The notes below the pieces were generated by a model, which saw only the letters and a list, made by a program, of their open reading frames with translations, was not told the DNA's origin and made no database searches. The translations under genes were made by a program, and so were the position numbers. DNA of 64,000 bases from Modestobacter sp. VKM Ac-2982. GTDB lineage: Bacteria; Actinomycetota; Actinomycetes; Mycobacteriales; Geodermatophilaceae. This document shows positions 24,040 to 32,186 of the stretch, one piece after another; position 1 is the stretch's first letter; each line of letters starts with the position of its first letter. The stretch is from the NCBI RefSeq assembly GCF_026967935.1, contig NZ_JAPVBL010000004.1, positions 434,001 to 498,000 on the forward strand, read 5' to 3'.

Positions 24040-25578
24040 TCAGCCGCGCGGCAGGACGGCGTCGATCAGGTGCGGCCCGGGCTCGGCCAGCGCAGCACGG
24101 AACTGCTCGGCCAGCTCCTCTGCCGTCCTCGCCCGGGTGGCCGGCACGCCCATCCCGGTGGCCAGTGCGACGAAGTCCAGCGCCGGCCCGCCGAGGTCCA
24201 GCAGCTTACCGGCGCGCTCTCCCCCGCCGGCCGCCCCCACGCTCTCCAGCTCGCCGGCCAGGATCGCGTAGGCGCTGTTGTCACAGATGACGGTGGTGAC
24301 GTCGAGGCCCTCGCGCGCCTGGGTCCACAGCGCCTGGATCGTGTACATCGCACTGCCATCGGCCTGCAGCGACACCACCGGCCGGTCCGGGCAGGCCACC
24401 GCGGCACCGACGGCCACCGGCATGCCCTGCCCGATCGCCCCACCGGTGAGGGTCAGCCAGTCGTGCGCCGGCGCCCCGACGGTCGCCGCGGGCAGGAAGT
24501 GGCCGCTGGTCAGCGCCTCGTCGACGACGATCGCCCGCTCCGGCAGCAACGCGCCCACCACCGCGGCGAAGGCCTTGGTGTCCAGCTCGCCGGTGGGCAG
24601 GTCCGGACGGCGGGCCTCGGCCAACTCCGGGACGGCGTCCGGTGCGGCCAGCTCGGCCAGCGCCTGGAGCGCCGCGACACCGTCCTCCCCGGGCTCGGCG
24701 AGCACGTGCACGGTGCAGCCCTCGGGCACCAGCCGGCCGTCCATGCCGGGGTAGCCGAAGAACGCGACCGGCTCGGCCGCGCCGACCAGCACCAGGTGCT
24801 GCACGCCGTCCAGCTGCTTCCGGGCGCTGTCCGGCGCGTAGGGCAGTTTGAGGACGTCGGGCAGCCCGGCCCCGCGCTGCATCCGCGCGGGCGACCGCTG
24901 GGACAGCAGCCGGGTACCGGTGCCCGCGGCGACCTGAGCAGCGGCCCGCAGGCCGGGCTCGAGCACCGCGTCGCCGCCGAGGAAGAGCATCGTCGAACCG
25001 CCGAGCACGCCGGCCACCTCCTCGACCAGGGAGGCCGGCACCTGTGGGAGCGGACGCCGCGCCGGGACGGCGGCCACCCGTGCGCCCTCGCTCCAGGAGA
25101 CGTCGGCCGGCAGCACCAGGCTGGCCACCTGACCGCGGGCGGCGGCGGCGATCGCGTCGGCGGTGTCCGCACCCACCTCGCTGGTCGCCAGCGACCGGCG
25201 CACCCACCCCGACACCGTGCCGGCCAGCGCGTCGATGTCGGACTCCAAGGGCGCGTCCAGCCGCTTGTGTGTCAGCGCGTGGTCGCCGACGACGTTGACC
25301 AGCGGTGTCCGGGCCCGGCGGGCGTTGTGCAGGTTGGCGATCCCGTTGCCCAGCCCCGGCCCCAGGTGCAGCAGGGTGGCCGCCGGCGAGCCGGTCATCC
25401 GGGCGTACCCGTCAGCGGCGCCGGTCGCGACCCCCTCGAACAGGGTGAGCACCGCCCGCATCTCCGGGACGTCGTCCAGCGCCGCGACGAAGTGCATCTC
25501 CGAGGTGCCGGGGTTGGCGAAGCAGACGTCCACCCCGCCCTCGACCAGGGTGCGGATGACTGCCTGCGCGCCGTTCAC
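24040..25578 (-). CDS. thiamine-diphosphate enzyme, acetolactate synthase large-subunit-like
   Basis: A 512-residue ThDP-dependent enzyme. The N-terminal domain has NPGTSEMH and the catalytic glutamate in FEGVATGAADGYARM. The ThDP-binding domain has QADGSAMYTIQALWTQ and ICDNSAYAIL (GDG-like metal motif in the form ADG...N). It resembles the benzoylformate decarboxylase/acetolactate synthase-like group, not biosynthetic IlvB, and no small subunit is nearby. The exact 2-oxo-acid substrate is unknown. The GTG at 25578 has gggaggtccc in front. Confidence 0.82.
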   Translation of the reverse strand: MNGAQAVIRTLVEGGVDVCFANPGTSEMHFVAALDDVPEMRAVLTLFEGVATGAADGYARMTGSPAATLLHLGPGLGNGIANLHNARRARTPLVNVVGDHALTHKRLDAPLESDIDALAGTVSGWVRRSLATSEVGADTADAIAAAARGQVASLVLPADVSWSEGARVAAVPARRPLPQVPASLVEEVAGVLGGSTMLFLGGDAVLEPGLRAAAQVAAGTGTRLLSQRSPARMQRGAGLPDVLKLPYAPDSARKQLDGVQHLVLVGAAEPVAFFGYPGMDGRLVPEGCTVHVLAEPGEDGVAALQALAELAAPDAVPELAEARRPDLPTGELDTKAFAAVVGALLPERAIVVDEALTSGHFLPAATVGAPAHDWLTLTGGAIGQGMPVAVGAAVACPDRPVVSLQADGSAMYTIQALWTQAREGLDVTTVICDNSAYAILAGELESVGAAGGGERAGKLLDLGGPALDFVALATGMGVPATRARTAEELAEQFRAALAEPGPHLIDAVLPRG

Positions 25579-25675
25579 GGGACCTCCCGACCAGGGCCGC
25601 GCACCGGCGGGCGACCTCCCGGCAGCCTCGCACGAGGACTCGCGGCGGGCGATCCGACTCGGCAGGATCCCCGGC

Positions 25676-26350
25676 ATGGCCGCAGCCGACCTGGTCCAGG
25701 AGGTGCGAACCGCGTTGCGGGCGGCCTCGGACCCCGAGCGGGGCCGCGGCATGCAGGCCTACCTGAAGACGGCGGAGCCCTGCCTCGGGGTGCGGCTGCC
25801 GGAGGTCCGCCGGATCGTCCGGGCCGCCGCGGCGATGCACCCGGCCGACGTCGGACGGGCAGCCGGGCAGCTGTGGCGGGAGGCGTCCGCCCGGGACGAG
25901 CGGCACGCCGCCATCGCGCTCACCGGCCTGCCGGTGGCCCGCCGAGACCTGCTGTTGCTGCCGCTGTACGAGGAGATGGTCACCACCGGCGCGTGGTGGG
26001 ACCTGGTCGACGGGGTCCAGCCCCGGGTCCGCGACCTCCTGCTCGCCCACCCGGCGCGGCTGCGGCCGGTGCTCCAGGGCTGGGCGCGGAGCCCGGACCG
26101 CTGGCTGCGGCGCAGCGCCGTCATCGCCCAGCTCGGGGCGAAGGAGCGCACCGACACCGCGCTGCTCGCCGAGGTGATCGAGGTCAACGCCGCCGACCCG
26201 GAGTTCTTCGTCCGCAAGGGGATCGGCTGGGCGCTGCGCGAGCACACCAAGACCGATCCCGACTGGGTGCGCCGGTTCCTCGCCGAGCACGAGCTCAGCC
26301 CGCTCTCCCGCCGGCAGGCGGCCAAGCACCTGGACAGCTCAGCCGGCTGA
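25676..26350 (+). CDS. DNA alkylation repair family protein (AlkD-like)
   Basis: A 224-residue all-helical HEAT-repeat protein: AYLKTAEPCLGVRLPEVRRI, ATGVALTGL-like RHAAIALTG, WWDLVDGVQPR, and WLRRSAVIAQLG. AlkD-type glycosylases remove N3- and N7-alkylated purines without base flipping. The WWDLVD segment and the KGIGWALRE stretch match the DNA-contacting helices of the family. Head-to-head with the ThDP gene (about 97 bases between starts). Confidence 0.85.
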   Translation: MAAADLVQEVRTALRAASDPERGRGMQAYLKTAEPCLGVRLPEVRRIVRAAAAMHPADVGRAAGQLWREASARDERHAAIALTGLPVARRDLLLLPLYEEMVTTGAWWDLVDGVQPRVRDLLLAHPARLRPVLQGWARSPDRWLRRSAVIAQLGAKERTDTALLAEVIEVNAADPEFFVRKGIGWALREHTKTDPDWVRRFLAEHELSPLSRRQAAKHLDSSAG

Positions 26351-26365
26351 CCCGCAGCAGTCACA

Positions 26366-26640
26366 CTCCCCCGCCGACCGCCACGACATCAGCGACCCCC
26401 GGGACTGCGCCGACAGCATCGAGCCGATCGACAGCCAGGACGCGACCGACCCGATCGACGTGCTCGACCCGATGCTGAACAACGAGCAGGACGAGCCGAC
26501 GCTGCCGATCGACAGCACCGAGCCGACGCTGCCGATGGACAGCACCGACCCGGTCGAGCCGATCGACAGCACCGAGCCCCTCGACCACAGCGAGCCCCAC
26601 GAACCCCTGCGCCGCCGCCGTCTCATGCCGGCCTGTCTAC
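26366..26640 (+). repeat. acidic short-repeat coding-like region without a start codon
   Basis: Plus-strand codons here give an acidic EPIDST-type repeat (e.g. EPTLPIDSTEPTLPMDSTDP), with a 27-bp unit repeated almost exactly (gagccgacgctgccgatcga...). Third-position GC supports this strand. However, no ATG, GTG or TTG lies upstream in frame, and the frame runs into the convergent oxidoreductase without a stop. It may be the remnant of a small repeat protein gene. Confidence 0.45.
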
Positions 26641-26645
26641 CGCTG

Positions 26646-27584
26646 TCAGAAGGTGAGGACCAGACGTCCCCGCACGCCACCGGCCTCGAGCCGCCGGTGC
26701 GCCTCCGCGGCCTTCGCCGCCGGGAAGGTCTGCGCCACCCGGAGGGTGATCACGCCCTTCTCCACCAGCTCGCGCAACCGGTCGAGCTCGGCCTGCTCCT
26801 CGGCGTAGTCGCGCACCATCACCGGGAACACCCGCAGGTCGCGCTGCCCGTCGCCGCGGTAGCCGCGGACCGTCGCGACGGCCCCGCCGTCCTTCACCGA
26901 GGGCAGCACGGCGGCGTCCTGCACCGAGCCGTCGGCCAGCCCGTCGACGCCGTCGGGGAACTCCTCGCGGATCCGCGCCGCGACGTCGTCCCCCCGCCGG
27001 ACCACGACGTCGGCACCCAGGTCGCGCACCAGCTGTTCGTCCTCGGGCTTGGCGTCGGCCACGACGGTCAGCCCCTCGTTCTTGGCGAGCTGGACGACGT
27101 AGCCGCCGAACGCCCCGGCCGCGCCGGTGACCGCGAGCACCTGGCCCGGCTGCAGCGCCATCCGGTCCAGCGCGAGCCGGGCGGTCAGGCCGTTCATCGG
27201 CAGCGTCGCCGCCGCGGCGTCGCCGACGCCGTCGGGGGCGCGGGCGATCGAGCCGGCGGGCAGCACGACGTCCTCGCGGTAGCCGCCATGGGCACCGGTC
27301 GGGACGACGATGCCCATCACGTGCTCACCGACGTGGATGTCGGTGCCGGCGCCGTCCCCGATCTCGTCCAGCACCCCGGCGACGTCCATGCCGGGCACGT
27401 AGGGGAACTCCTTGACCGGGTCGCGCTGGGCGTAGGTGCCGTTGCGCGCGTAGGTGTCGGTCGGGTTGACCGCCGCGGCCGTCACCCGCACCCGCACCTG
27501 CCCCGGGCCCAGCGGCTCCTGCGGCACGTCGATCAGGCGCAGGGCCTCCGGACCACCGAACTCCGTCACTCCTGCAGCTCTCAT
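26646..27584 (-). CDS. zinc-less NADPH:quinone oxidoreductase (MDR superfamily)
   Basis: A 312-residue medium-chain dehydrogenase. It has a GroES-like N-terminal half (FPYVPGMDVAGVLDEIG) and a Rossmann half with AVTGAAGAFGGYVVQLAK for NADPH. The structural-zinc cysteines and catalytic-zinc ligands of alcohol dehydrogenases are absent, which places it with quinone reductases (QOR/ZADH group). It reduces quinones or enals; the natural substrate is unknown. Confidence 0.85.
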   Translation of the reverse strand: MRAAGVTEFGGPEALRLIDVPQEPLGPGQVRVRVTAAAVNPTDTYARNGTYAQRDPVKEFPYVPGMDVAGVLDEIGDGAGTDIHVGEHVMGIVVPTGAHGGYREDVVLPAGSIARAPDGVGDAAAATLPMNGLTARLALDRMALQPGQVLAVTGAAGAFGGYVVQLAKNEGLTVVADAKPEDEQLVRDLGADVVVRRGDDVAARIREEFPDGVDGLADGSVQDAAVLPSVKDGGAVATVRGYRGDGQRDLRVFPVMVRDYAEEQAELDRLRELVEKGVITLRVAQTFPAAKAAEAHRRLEAGGVRGRLVLTF

Positions 27585-27626
27585 GCGAGGTGCAAGTCCC
27601 CCGCCCCCACCGGTGTTCCACCCGCT

Positions 27627-27658
27627 CGAGGGGCCAAAGTCGCGATTTTGGCCCCTCG
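27627..27658. terminator. intrinsic terminator
   Basis: A perfect 12-bp stem, cgaggggccaaa with its complement, around a short loop. It lies between two minus-strand genes, ending acyl-CoA dehydrogenase transcription before the oxidoreductase; the A/T tract flanking the loop lets it work in either direction. Confidence 0.7.
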
Positions 27659-27663
27659 GGGGG

Positions 27664-28860
27664 TCAGCGCTTGCTGGCGTACTCCTTGAGCAGGCCGCGG
27701 CTGATGATCGTCTTCTGGATCTCGCTGGTGCCCTCGCCGATCAGCAGGAACGGCGCCTCGCGCATCAGCCGCTCGATCTCGTACTCCTTGGAGTAGCCGT
27801 AGCCGCCGTGGATGCGGAACGAGTCCTGGGTGACCTCGCTGGCGAACTCGCTGGCCAGCAGCTTGGCCATGCCGGCCTCGACGTCGAAGCGGGCGCCGGA
27901 GTCCTTCAGCCGGGCCGCGCGCACCATCATCGTGTGGGCCGCCTCGACCTTGGTGGCCATCTCGGCGAGCTTGAAGGCGATGGCCTGGTGCTGGGCGATC
28001 GGCTTGCCGAAGGTCTCCCGCTGCTGGGCGTACTCGATGGCCAACTCGAAGGCCCGGATCGCCACCCCGCAGCCCCGGGCGGCGACGTTCACCCGGCCGA
28101 CCTCGACGCCGTCCATCATCTGGTAGAAGCCGCGCCCGGGCTGCCCGCCGAGGACCTTGTCCGCGCCGATCCGGAAGCCGTCGAAGCTGGCGTCGGTGGT
28201 GTCGATCCCCTTGTAGCCCATCTTGTCGATACGCCCGGGGATGGAGAAGCCGGGCAGCCGCTCGCCCAGGCCCGGGGTCTTCTCCACCAGGAACGTGGTC
28301 ATGTTCTTGTACGGGGAGTCGCTGCCCTCGTCGGTCTTGACCAGGAAGGCGACCAGGGTGGCGTTCTCCCCGTTGGTCAGCCACATCTTCGAGCCGTTGA
28401 CCACGTACTCGTCGCCGTCGCGGGTGGCCCTCGTCCGGATCGCCGCGACGTCGCTGCCCAGCTCCGGCTCGGACATCGAGAACGCGCCCCGCAGGTCGCC
28501 GGTGGCCATCCGCGGCAGGTACTCGGCCTGCTGTTCCGGGGTGCCGTGCTGGGTGATCAGGTGCGCCACGATGAAGTGCGTGTTGATGACGCCGGAGACG
28601 CTCATCCAGCCGCGGGCGATCTCCTCGGCGACCAGCGCGTAGGTCAGCAGCGACTCCCCCAGCCCACCGAACTCCTCGGGGATGGTGAGCCCGAAGATGC
28701 CCATCTCCGCCAGCCCCTCGACGATCTCCGTCGGGTAGACGTCCCCGTGCTCCAGCTCCTGGGCCCTGGGGATGATCTCCTTGTCCACGAAGCTGCGGAC
28801 CGTCGACAGGATCTCGATCTGGACGTCGGTCAGGTCCGCGGTCTGGGCCAGGCGGGTCAT
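27664..28860 (-). CDS. acyl-CoA dehydrogenase
   Basis: A 398-residue FAD enzyme. It has the two ACAD signatures in full: GAFSMSEPELGSDVAAIRTRA (flavin and acyl contacts) and the C-terminal QDSFRIHGGYGYSKEYEIERLMREA, with LIGEGTSEIQ. The catalytic base of short/branched-chain ACADs is expected in the EGTSEIQ loop region; chain-length preference cannot be read. The ATG at 28860 is preceded by gaggagtgtgcgc. A 15-base motif upstream (28890-28904) is shared with the CoA-ester lyase gene, so both may belong to one catabolic regulon for branched-chain or itaconate/citramalate-type acyl-CoA. Confidence 0.9.
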   Translation of the reverse strand: MTRLAQTADLTDVQIEILSTVRSFVDKEIIPRAQELEHGDVYPTEIVEGLAEMGIFGLTIPEEFGGLGESLLTYALVAEEIARGWMSVSGVINTHFIVAHLITQHGTPEQQAEYLPRMATGDLRGAFSMSEPELGSDVAAIRTRATRDGDEYVVNGSKMWLTNGENATLVAFLVKTDEGSDSPYKNMTTFLVEKTPGLGERLPGFSIPGRIDKMGYKGIDTTDASFDGFRIGADKVLGGQPGRGFYQMMDGVEVGRVNVAARGCGVAIRAFELAIEYAQQRETFGKPIAQHQAIAFKLAEMATKVEAAHTMMVRAARLKDSGARFDVEAGMAKLLASEFASEVTQDSFRIHGGYGYSKEYEIERLMREAPFLLIGEGTSEIQKTIISRGLLKEYASKR

Positions 28861-28889
28861 GCGCACACTCCTCGGGACGACGGTGTCTC

Positions 28890-28904
28890 GGTTACCGGCG
28901 AGTA
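28890..28904. promoter_or_regulatory. shared regulatory motif, copy A
   Basis: GGTTACCGGCGAGTA, 30-44 bases upstream of the acyl-CoA dehydrogenase start. It differs by one base from the motif before the CoA-ester lyase (31190-31204). The half-sites TTAC and GTA are roughly symmetric, as in TetR-type operators. Confidence 0.55.
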
Positions 28905-28970
28905 TGGGGCACGTCCGGGGCGGCAATCCGGCGTCCCGGCCGCCCAGCTGATGCGGTTACCGTCGCTGTG

Positions 28971-29669
28971 GTGACGCACCGCCACCGCCTGCTCGTCCCC
29001 GTCGCCGCGGCCCTCCTGGCGCTGGCCGGGTGCGGGGCAGCCGAGGAGCCCGCCGACGGTGCGGCGGCCAGCCCGGGCACCGCCGAGCCCGCCCCGGCCG
29101 ACGCGGCCGCCGAGGCGGCGGCGACAGCCGACCCCGCCGCCGCACAGGACCCGGCCGAGGCGATCGTGGCCACCGCCCTGCGGGCAGGCGACCTCCCCGC
29201 GGGCTGGTCGGTGCAGGCCAACCCGGTCCCCTCGGACGCCGACCTGGCGGGGAACCCCAGCCTCGACGGCATCTGCGGGTACGCCTTCGCCTCCGAGTCG
29301 CAGCGGACGGCGAAGCAGCCGGTGGTGGGGCTGGACGCCGAGGGCACCGCGCAGCTGTCGTCGGAGGCGATCGCCTACGCCACCCCGGCCGCCGCGACGG
29401 CCGCCGTCCAGGAGCTGGTCGAGGCGTTCGCCCGCTGCCCGGTCGAGGAGTACACCTTCGAGCCGGGCCCGAGCGCGGAGGGCCTGGCCGCCAACAGCGT
29501 GGTCTTCCAGTACCGCCTCGGCGACGGCACCACCCAGGTCGTCCTCGCCCAGGCGCGGGGCCAGGTGCTCTCGGTGCTGATCGGCGACGACCCCGAGACG
29601 ACCGCCGCCGCCGGCCGGTCGATCGCCACCCGCATCGCCGCGTTGCCTGCCGAGGCGATCGGCGCCTGA
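28971..29669 (+). CDS. lipoprotein, function unknown
   Basis: A 232-residue protein with a lipoprotein signal: basic start, hydrophobic core and lipobox LAGC (LLALAGCGAAEEPA). An Ala/Pro/Glu-rich linker leads to a globular domain with two further cysteines (DGICGY and FARCPV) that may pair. No family recognised. GTG 28971 lies seven bases after TACCGT (28958-28963), suggesting a leaderless start; GTG 28968 is the alternative. Confidence 0.75.
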   Translation: MTHRHRLLVPVAAALLALAGCGAAEEPADGAAASPGTAEPAPADAAAEAAATADPAAAQDPAEAIVATALRAGDLPAGWSVQANPVPSDADLAGNPSLDGICGYAFASESQRTAKQPVVGLDAEGTAQLSSEAIAYATPAAATAAVQELVEAFARCPVEEYTFEPGPSAEGLAANSVVFQYRLGDGTTQVVLAQARGQVLSVLIGDDPETTAAAGRSIATRIAALPAEAIGA

Positions 29670-29685
29670 CCGGCACACTGACGCG

Positions 29686-30129
29686 GTGAGCCAGGACGAC
29701 TTCTACCGCGGGGACCCGCCCGGCTACGCCGCGCCGCCGCACGGCGCCCCGACCCACGGGCCGCCCGGGTACGAGCCGCCGTCCTACGGGCCGCCGGCGT
29801 ACGGGCCACCGGGGTACGGGCCACCGCCCATGGGGCCACCCGGGTACGGACCGTCGTCCTACGGGCCGGCCGGGTACTGGCCGGGATGGCGGCGGCCGAC
29901 CAACCAGCTGGCGATCGTCGCCCTGGTCGCCGCGTTCGTCTTCGCCCCGGTCGGCCTGGTGCTCGGCCTGCTGGCCCGCGGCCAGATCCGGCGGAGCGGC
30001 GAGCAGGGCGACGGCCTGGCGCTGGCCGCCGCGATCGTCGGCGGCCTCGGCACGACCCTCATGGCGACCGGGCTGCTCGCCTGGATCGGCCTGCTCGCCT
30101 CGATCAGCGACGGCGCGTTCGCCCCCTGA
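29686..30129 (+). CDS. DUF4190 membrane protein with Pro-Gly-Tyr repeat N-terminus
   Basis: A 147-residue protein. Residues 10-67 are repeats of the type GPPGYGPP/YGPPAYGPP. A DUF4190 domain with two helices follows (LAIVALVAAFVFAPVGLVLG and LALAAAIVGGLGTTLMATGL) and the conserved GLLARGQIRRSGEQG loop between them. DUF4190 proteins are common in actinobacteria near secretion or stress genes; role unknown. Confidence 0.82.
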   Translation: MSQDDFYRGDPPGYAAPPHGAPTHGPPGYEPPSYGPPAYGPPGYGPPPMGPPGYGPSSYGPAGYWPGWRRPTNQLAIVALVAAFVFAPVGLVLGLLARGQIRRSGEQGDGLALAAAIVGGLGTTLMATGLLAWIGLLASISDGAFAP

Positions 30130-30135
30130 GCACGG

Positions 30136-30180
30136 CCCGTCCCGGCGTCCCCTCAGCGTGCGAGGGGTGCGCCGGACGGG
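30136..30180. terminator. bidirectional terminator
   Basis: A three-part stem (cccgtc/gacggg, cggcg/cgccg, cccctc/gagggg) between the convergent DUF4190 and CoA-ester lyase genes. Confidence 0.65.
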
Positions 30181-30186
30181 GTCCTG

Positions 30187-31137
30187 CTACTCCGGCGGGG
30201 TGAAAGTCGAGGTGCGGGACATCCCGGCCGCGCGCCCCTTGCCGGCGATCACCAGCGCCATCTTCCGGCTGGCCTCGTCGATCATCTCGTCGCCCAACAT
30301 CGCCGACCCCTTCTTGCCGCCGGCCTCCGAGGTGGCCCACTCGTAGGCGTCGAGGATCAGCTCGGCGTGGTCGAAGTCCTCCTGCGACGGCGCGTAGATC
30401 TCGTTGGCCGCGTCGATCTGGCCGGGGTGCAGCACCCACTTGCCGTCGAAGCCGAGCACGGCCGAGCGCTTGGCCACCTCCTCGAACGCCGGCACGTCGC
30501 GGACCTGCAGGAACGGGCCGTCGATGGCCTGCACGCCGCGGGCGCGGGCGGCCATCAGGATCGTCATCAGGATGTGGTGGAACGGGTCGCCCGGGTAGTC
30601 GGGGTGCAGGGCGCCGACCACCAGCGACTTCATGTTGATGCTGGCCATGAAGTCGGCCGGGCCGAAGATGATCGTCTCGATCCGGTCGCTGGCGAAGGCG
30701 ATGTCGTTGACGTTGATCAGGCCCTGCGCGGTCTCGATCTGCGCCTCGATGCCGATCCGGCCGACCTCGAGGCCGTTGCTCTTCTCGATCTGGGTGAGCA
30801 GCAGGTCCAGCGCCTTCACCTGGGCGGCGTCGGCGACCTTCGGCAGCATGAGGCAGTCGAGCTCGGCGCCGGCGCCCTCGACGACCTCGACGACGTCGCG
30901 GTAGGTCCACTCCGTCGTCCAGTCGTTGACCCGGACGGTGCGGATCTTGCTCCCCCAGCCGCCCTCGTTGAGCGCGGCGACGATGTTCTTCCGCGCCCCG
31001 GGCTTGGCCAGCGGGGCGCAGGCATCCTCGAGGTCCAGGAAGACCTGGTCGGCCGGGAGGCTCTTGGCCTTCTCCAGGAACCGGGGGTTGCTGCCCGGGA
31101 CGGCGAGGTTGGAACGACGGGATCGGAGCTCGGCCAC
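30187..31137 (-). CDS. HpcH/HpaI-family CoA-ester lyase (CitE/malyl-CoA lyase-like)
   Basis: A 316-residue TIM-barrel lyase: FLDLEDACAPLAKPGAR (metal and CoA region), MLPKVADAAQV, IEAQIETAQGLIN with the Mg-binding glutamate, and GPADFMASI with the Mg-binding aspartate. Members cleave L-malyl-CoA, beta-methylmalyl-CoA or citramalyl-CoA to glyoxylate or pyruvate plus an acyl-CoA. It stands alone, so it is not part of a citrate lyase complex. The GTG has ggaggcacc in front. The motif shared with the acyl-CoA dehydrogenase supports a role in acyl-CoA catabolism. Confidence 0.88.
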   Translation of the reverse strand: MAELRSRRSNLAVPGSNPRFLEKAKSLPADQVFLDLEDACAPLAKPGARKNIVAALNEGGWGSKIRTVRVNDWTTEWTYRDVVEVVEGAGAELDCLMLPKVADAAQVKALDLLLTQIEKSNGLEVGRIGIEAQIETAQGLINVNDIAFASDRIETIIFGPADFMASINMKSLVVGALHPDYPGDPFHHILMTILMAARARGVQAIDGPFLQVRDVPAFEEVAKRSAVLGFDGKWVLHPGQIDAANEIYAPSQEDFDHAELILDAYEWATSEAGGKKGSAMLGDEMIDEASRKMALVIAGKGRAAGMSRTSTFTPPE

Positions 31138-31189
31138 GGTGCCTCCGCTGGGGTGGTGGGGTCGGTGGACAACCCTGCTGGTCGACGTT

Positions 31190-31204
31190 GGTTACCGGAG
31201 AGTA
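31190..31204. promoter_or_regulatory. shared regulatory motif, copy B
   Basis: GGTTACCGGAGAGTA, 53-67 bases upstream of the CoA-ester lyase start. It matches 14 of 15 bases of the motif at 28890-28904. Confidence 0.55.
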
Positions 31205-31217
31205 GCGACGTCCCGGA

Positions 31218-32186
31218 TCAGACCGGATCGGCCTCCGGGGTCGGCCGCCCGCCCCGGATCACCAGGGCCACCCCGATCACCACGGCGATCATCCCGGGCA
31301 GCGCCAGCAGCGGCGGGACCTGCTGCAGCAGCACCAGCGCGACCAGCAGCGCGCCCGGCACCTCCAGCAGCACCGCCAGCCCCACCACCGTCGGGCCCAC
31401 CGAGGAGAGCACCAGGTTCAACAGCGTGTGCCCGAACAGCTGCGCGCACACGGTGATCGCCGCGATCAGCCACCAGTCCCGCGCGCTGAACCCGGCCAGC
31501 GGCACCCCGACGACCAGTGCGGCGAGGGCGAGGACCACCGCACACGTCGAGTAGCAGACGACGGCGTAGGCCGAGGTGGTCAGCCGCTCCCGCGCCCGGG
31601 CCCCGGCGAGCATGTAGCCACCGGCGCAGATCGCCCCCAGCAGCGCGAGCCCGTCACCGGCCAGCGCCGTCCAGGACACGGTGACGTCGACCCCGGCGAT
31701 CAGCGCGGCGCCGAACACCGCCAGCGCCAGCCCCCACCACACCTGTCGGGGCAGGTGGACGCCGGTGAAGCGGGCGGCCAGCGCCGTCCAGATCGGTGTC
31801 GTGGTCACCAGCGCGGTCGAGGCGGCGACCGTCGTCATCGACAGGCTGGGCAGCCAGGCGGCGAAGTGGGCAGCGAGGAAGAGGCCGGCGACGACGGAGC
31901 TGACCAGCTGCCGGGCGCGCAGGCCGGTCAGGGTCGCGCGCTCGCGCAGCAGCAGCACCGGCAGCAGCAGCACCGCACCGGCGGCGTTGCGCCAGAACGC
32001 GATCGCCAGGAACGAGGTGGCCACCATCGCGGTGAGCGGGCCGGAGAACGACACCCCGATGACGGCGACCGCCATCAGCCCCACCTCCCGGCCGCCCGGC
32101 CGGTGCACCGCCCAGGGCGACACCGACGGCGCGGCGGCGCCCACCCCGCGCGCCGGCGACCGGGGCGGGGCGGCGGGATCGGTCAC
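31218..32186 (-). CDS. EamA/DMT-family exporter
   Basis: A 322-residue membrane protein with ten hydrophobic helices in two EamA repeats (e.g. ALVTTTPIWTALAARF in the first and LEVPGALLVALVLLQQVPP in the second). The family exports amino acids, nucleosides or small metabolites. The GTG start overlaps the phzF-like stop (GTGA), so the two are co-translated; perhaps the exporter handles the product or substrate of that enzyme. Confidence 0.85.
   Translation of the reverse strand: MTDPAAPPRSPARGVGAAAPSVSPWAVHRPGGREVGLMAVAVIGVSFSGPLTAMVATSFLAIAFWRNAAGAVLLLPVLLLRERATLTGLRARQLVSSVVAGLFLAAHFAAWLPSLSMTTVAASTALVTTTPIWTALAARFTGVHLPRQVWWGLALAVFGAALIAGVDVTVSWTALAGDGLALLGAICAGGYMLAGARARERLTTSAYAVVCYSTCAVVLALAALVVGVPLAGFSARDWWLIAAITVCAQLFGHTLLNLVLSSVGPTVVGLAVLLEVPGALLVALVLLQQVPPLLALPGMIAVVIGVALVIRGGRPTPEADPV

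Noticed and set aside
26339-26680. Minus-strand GSVLSIGS-repeat protein
   Set aside because: It is the mirror of the plus-strand EPIDST repeat; codon bias fits the plus strand better, and the minus frame runs into the alkylation repair gene.
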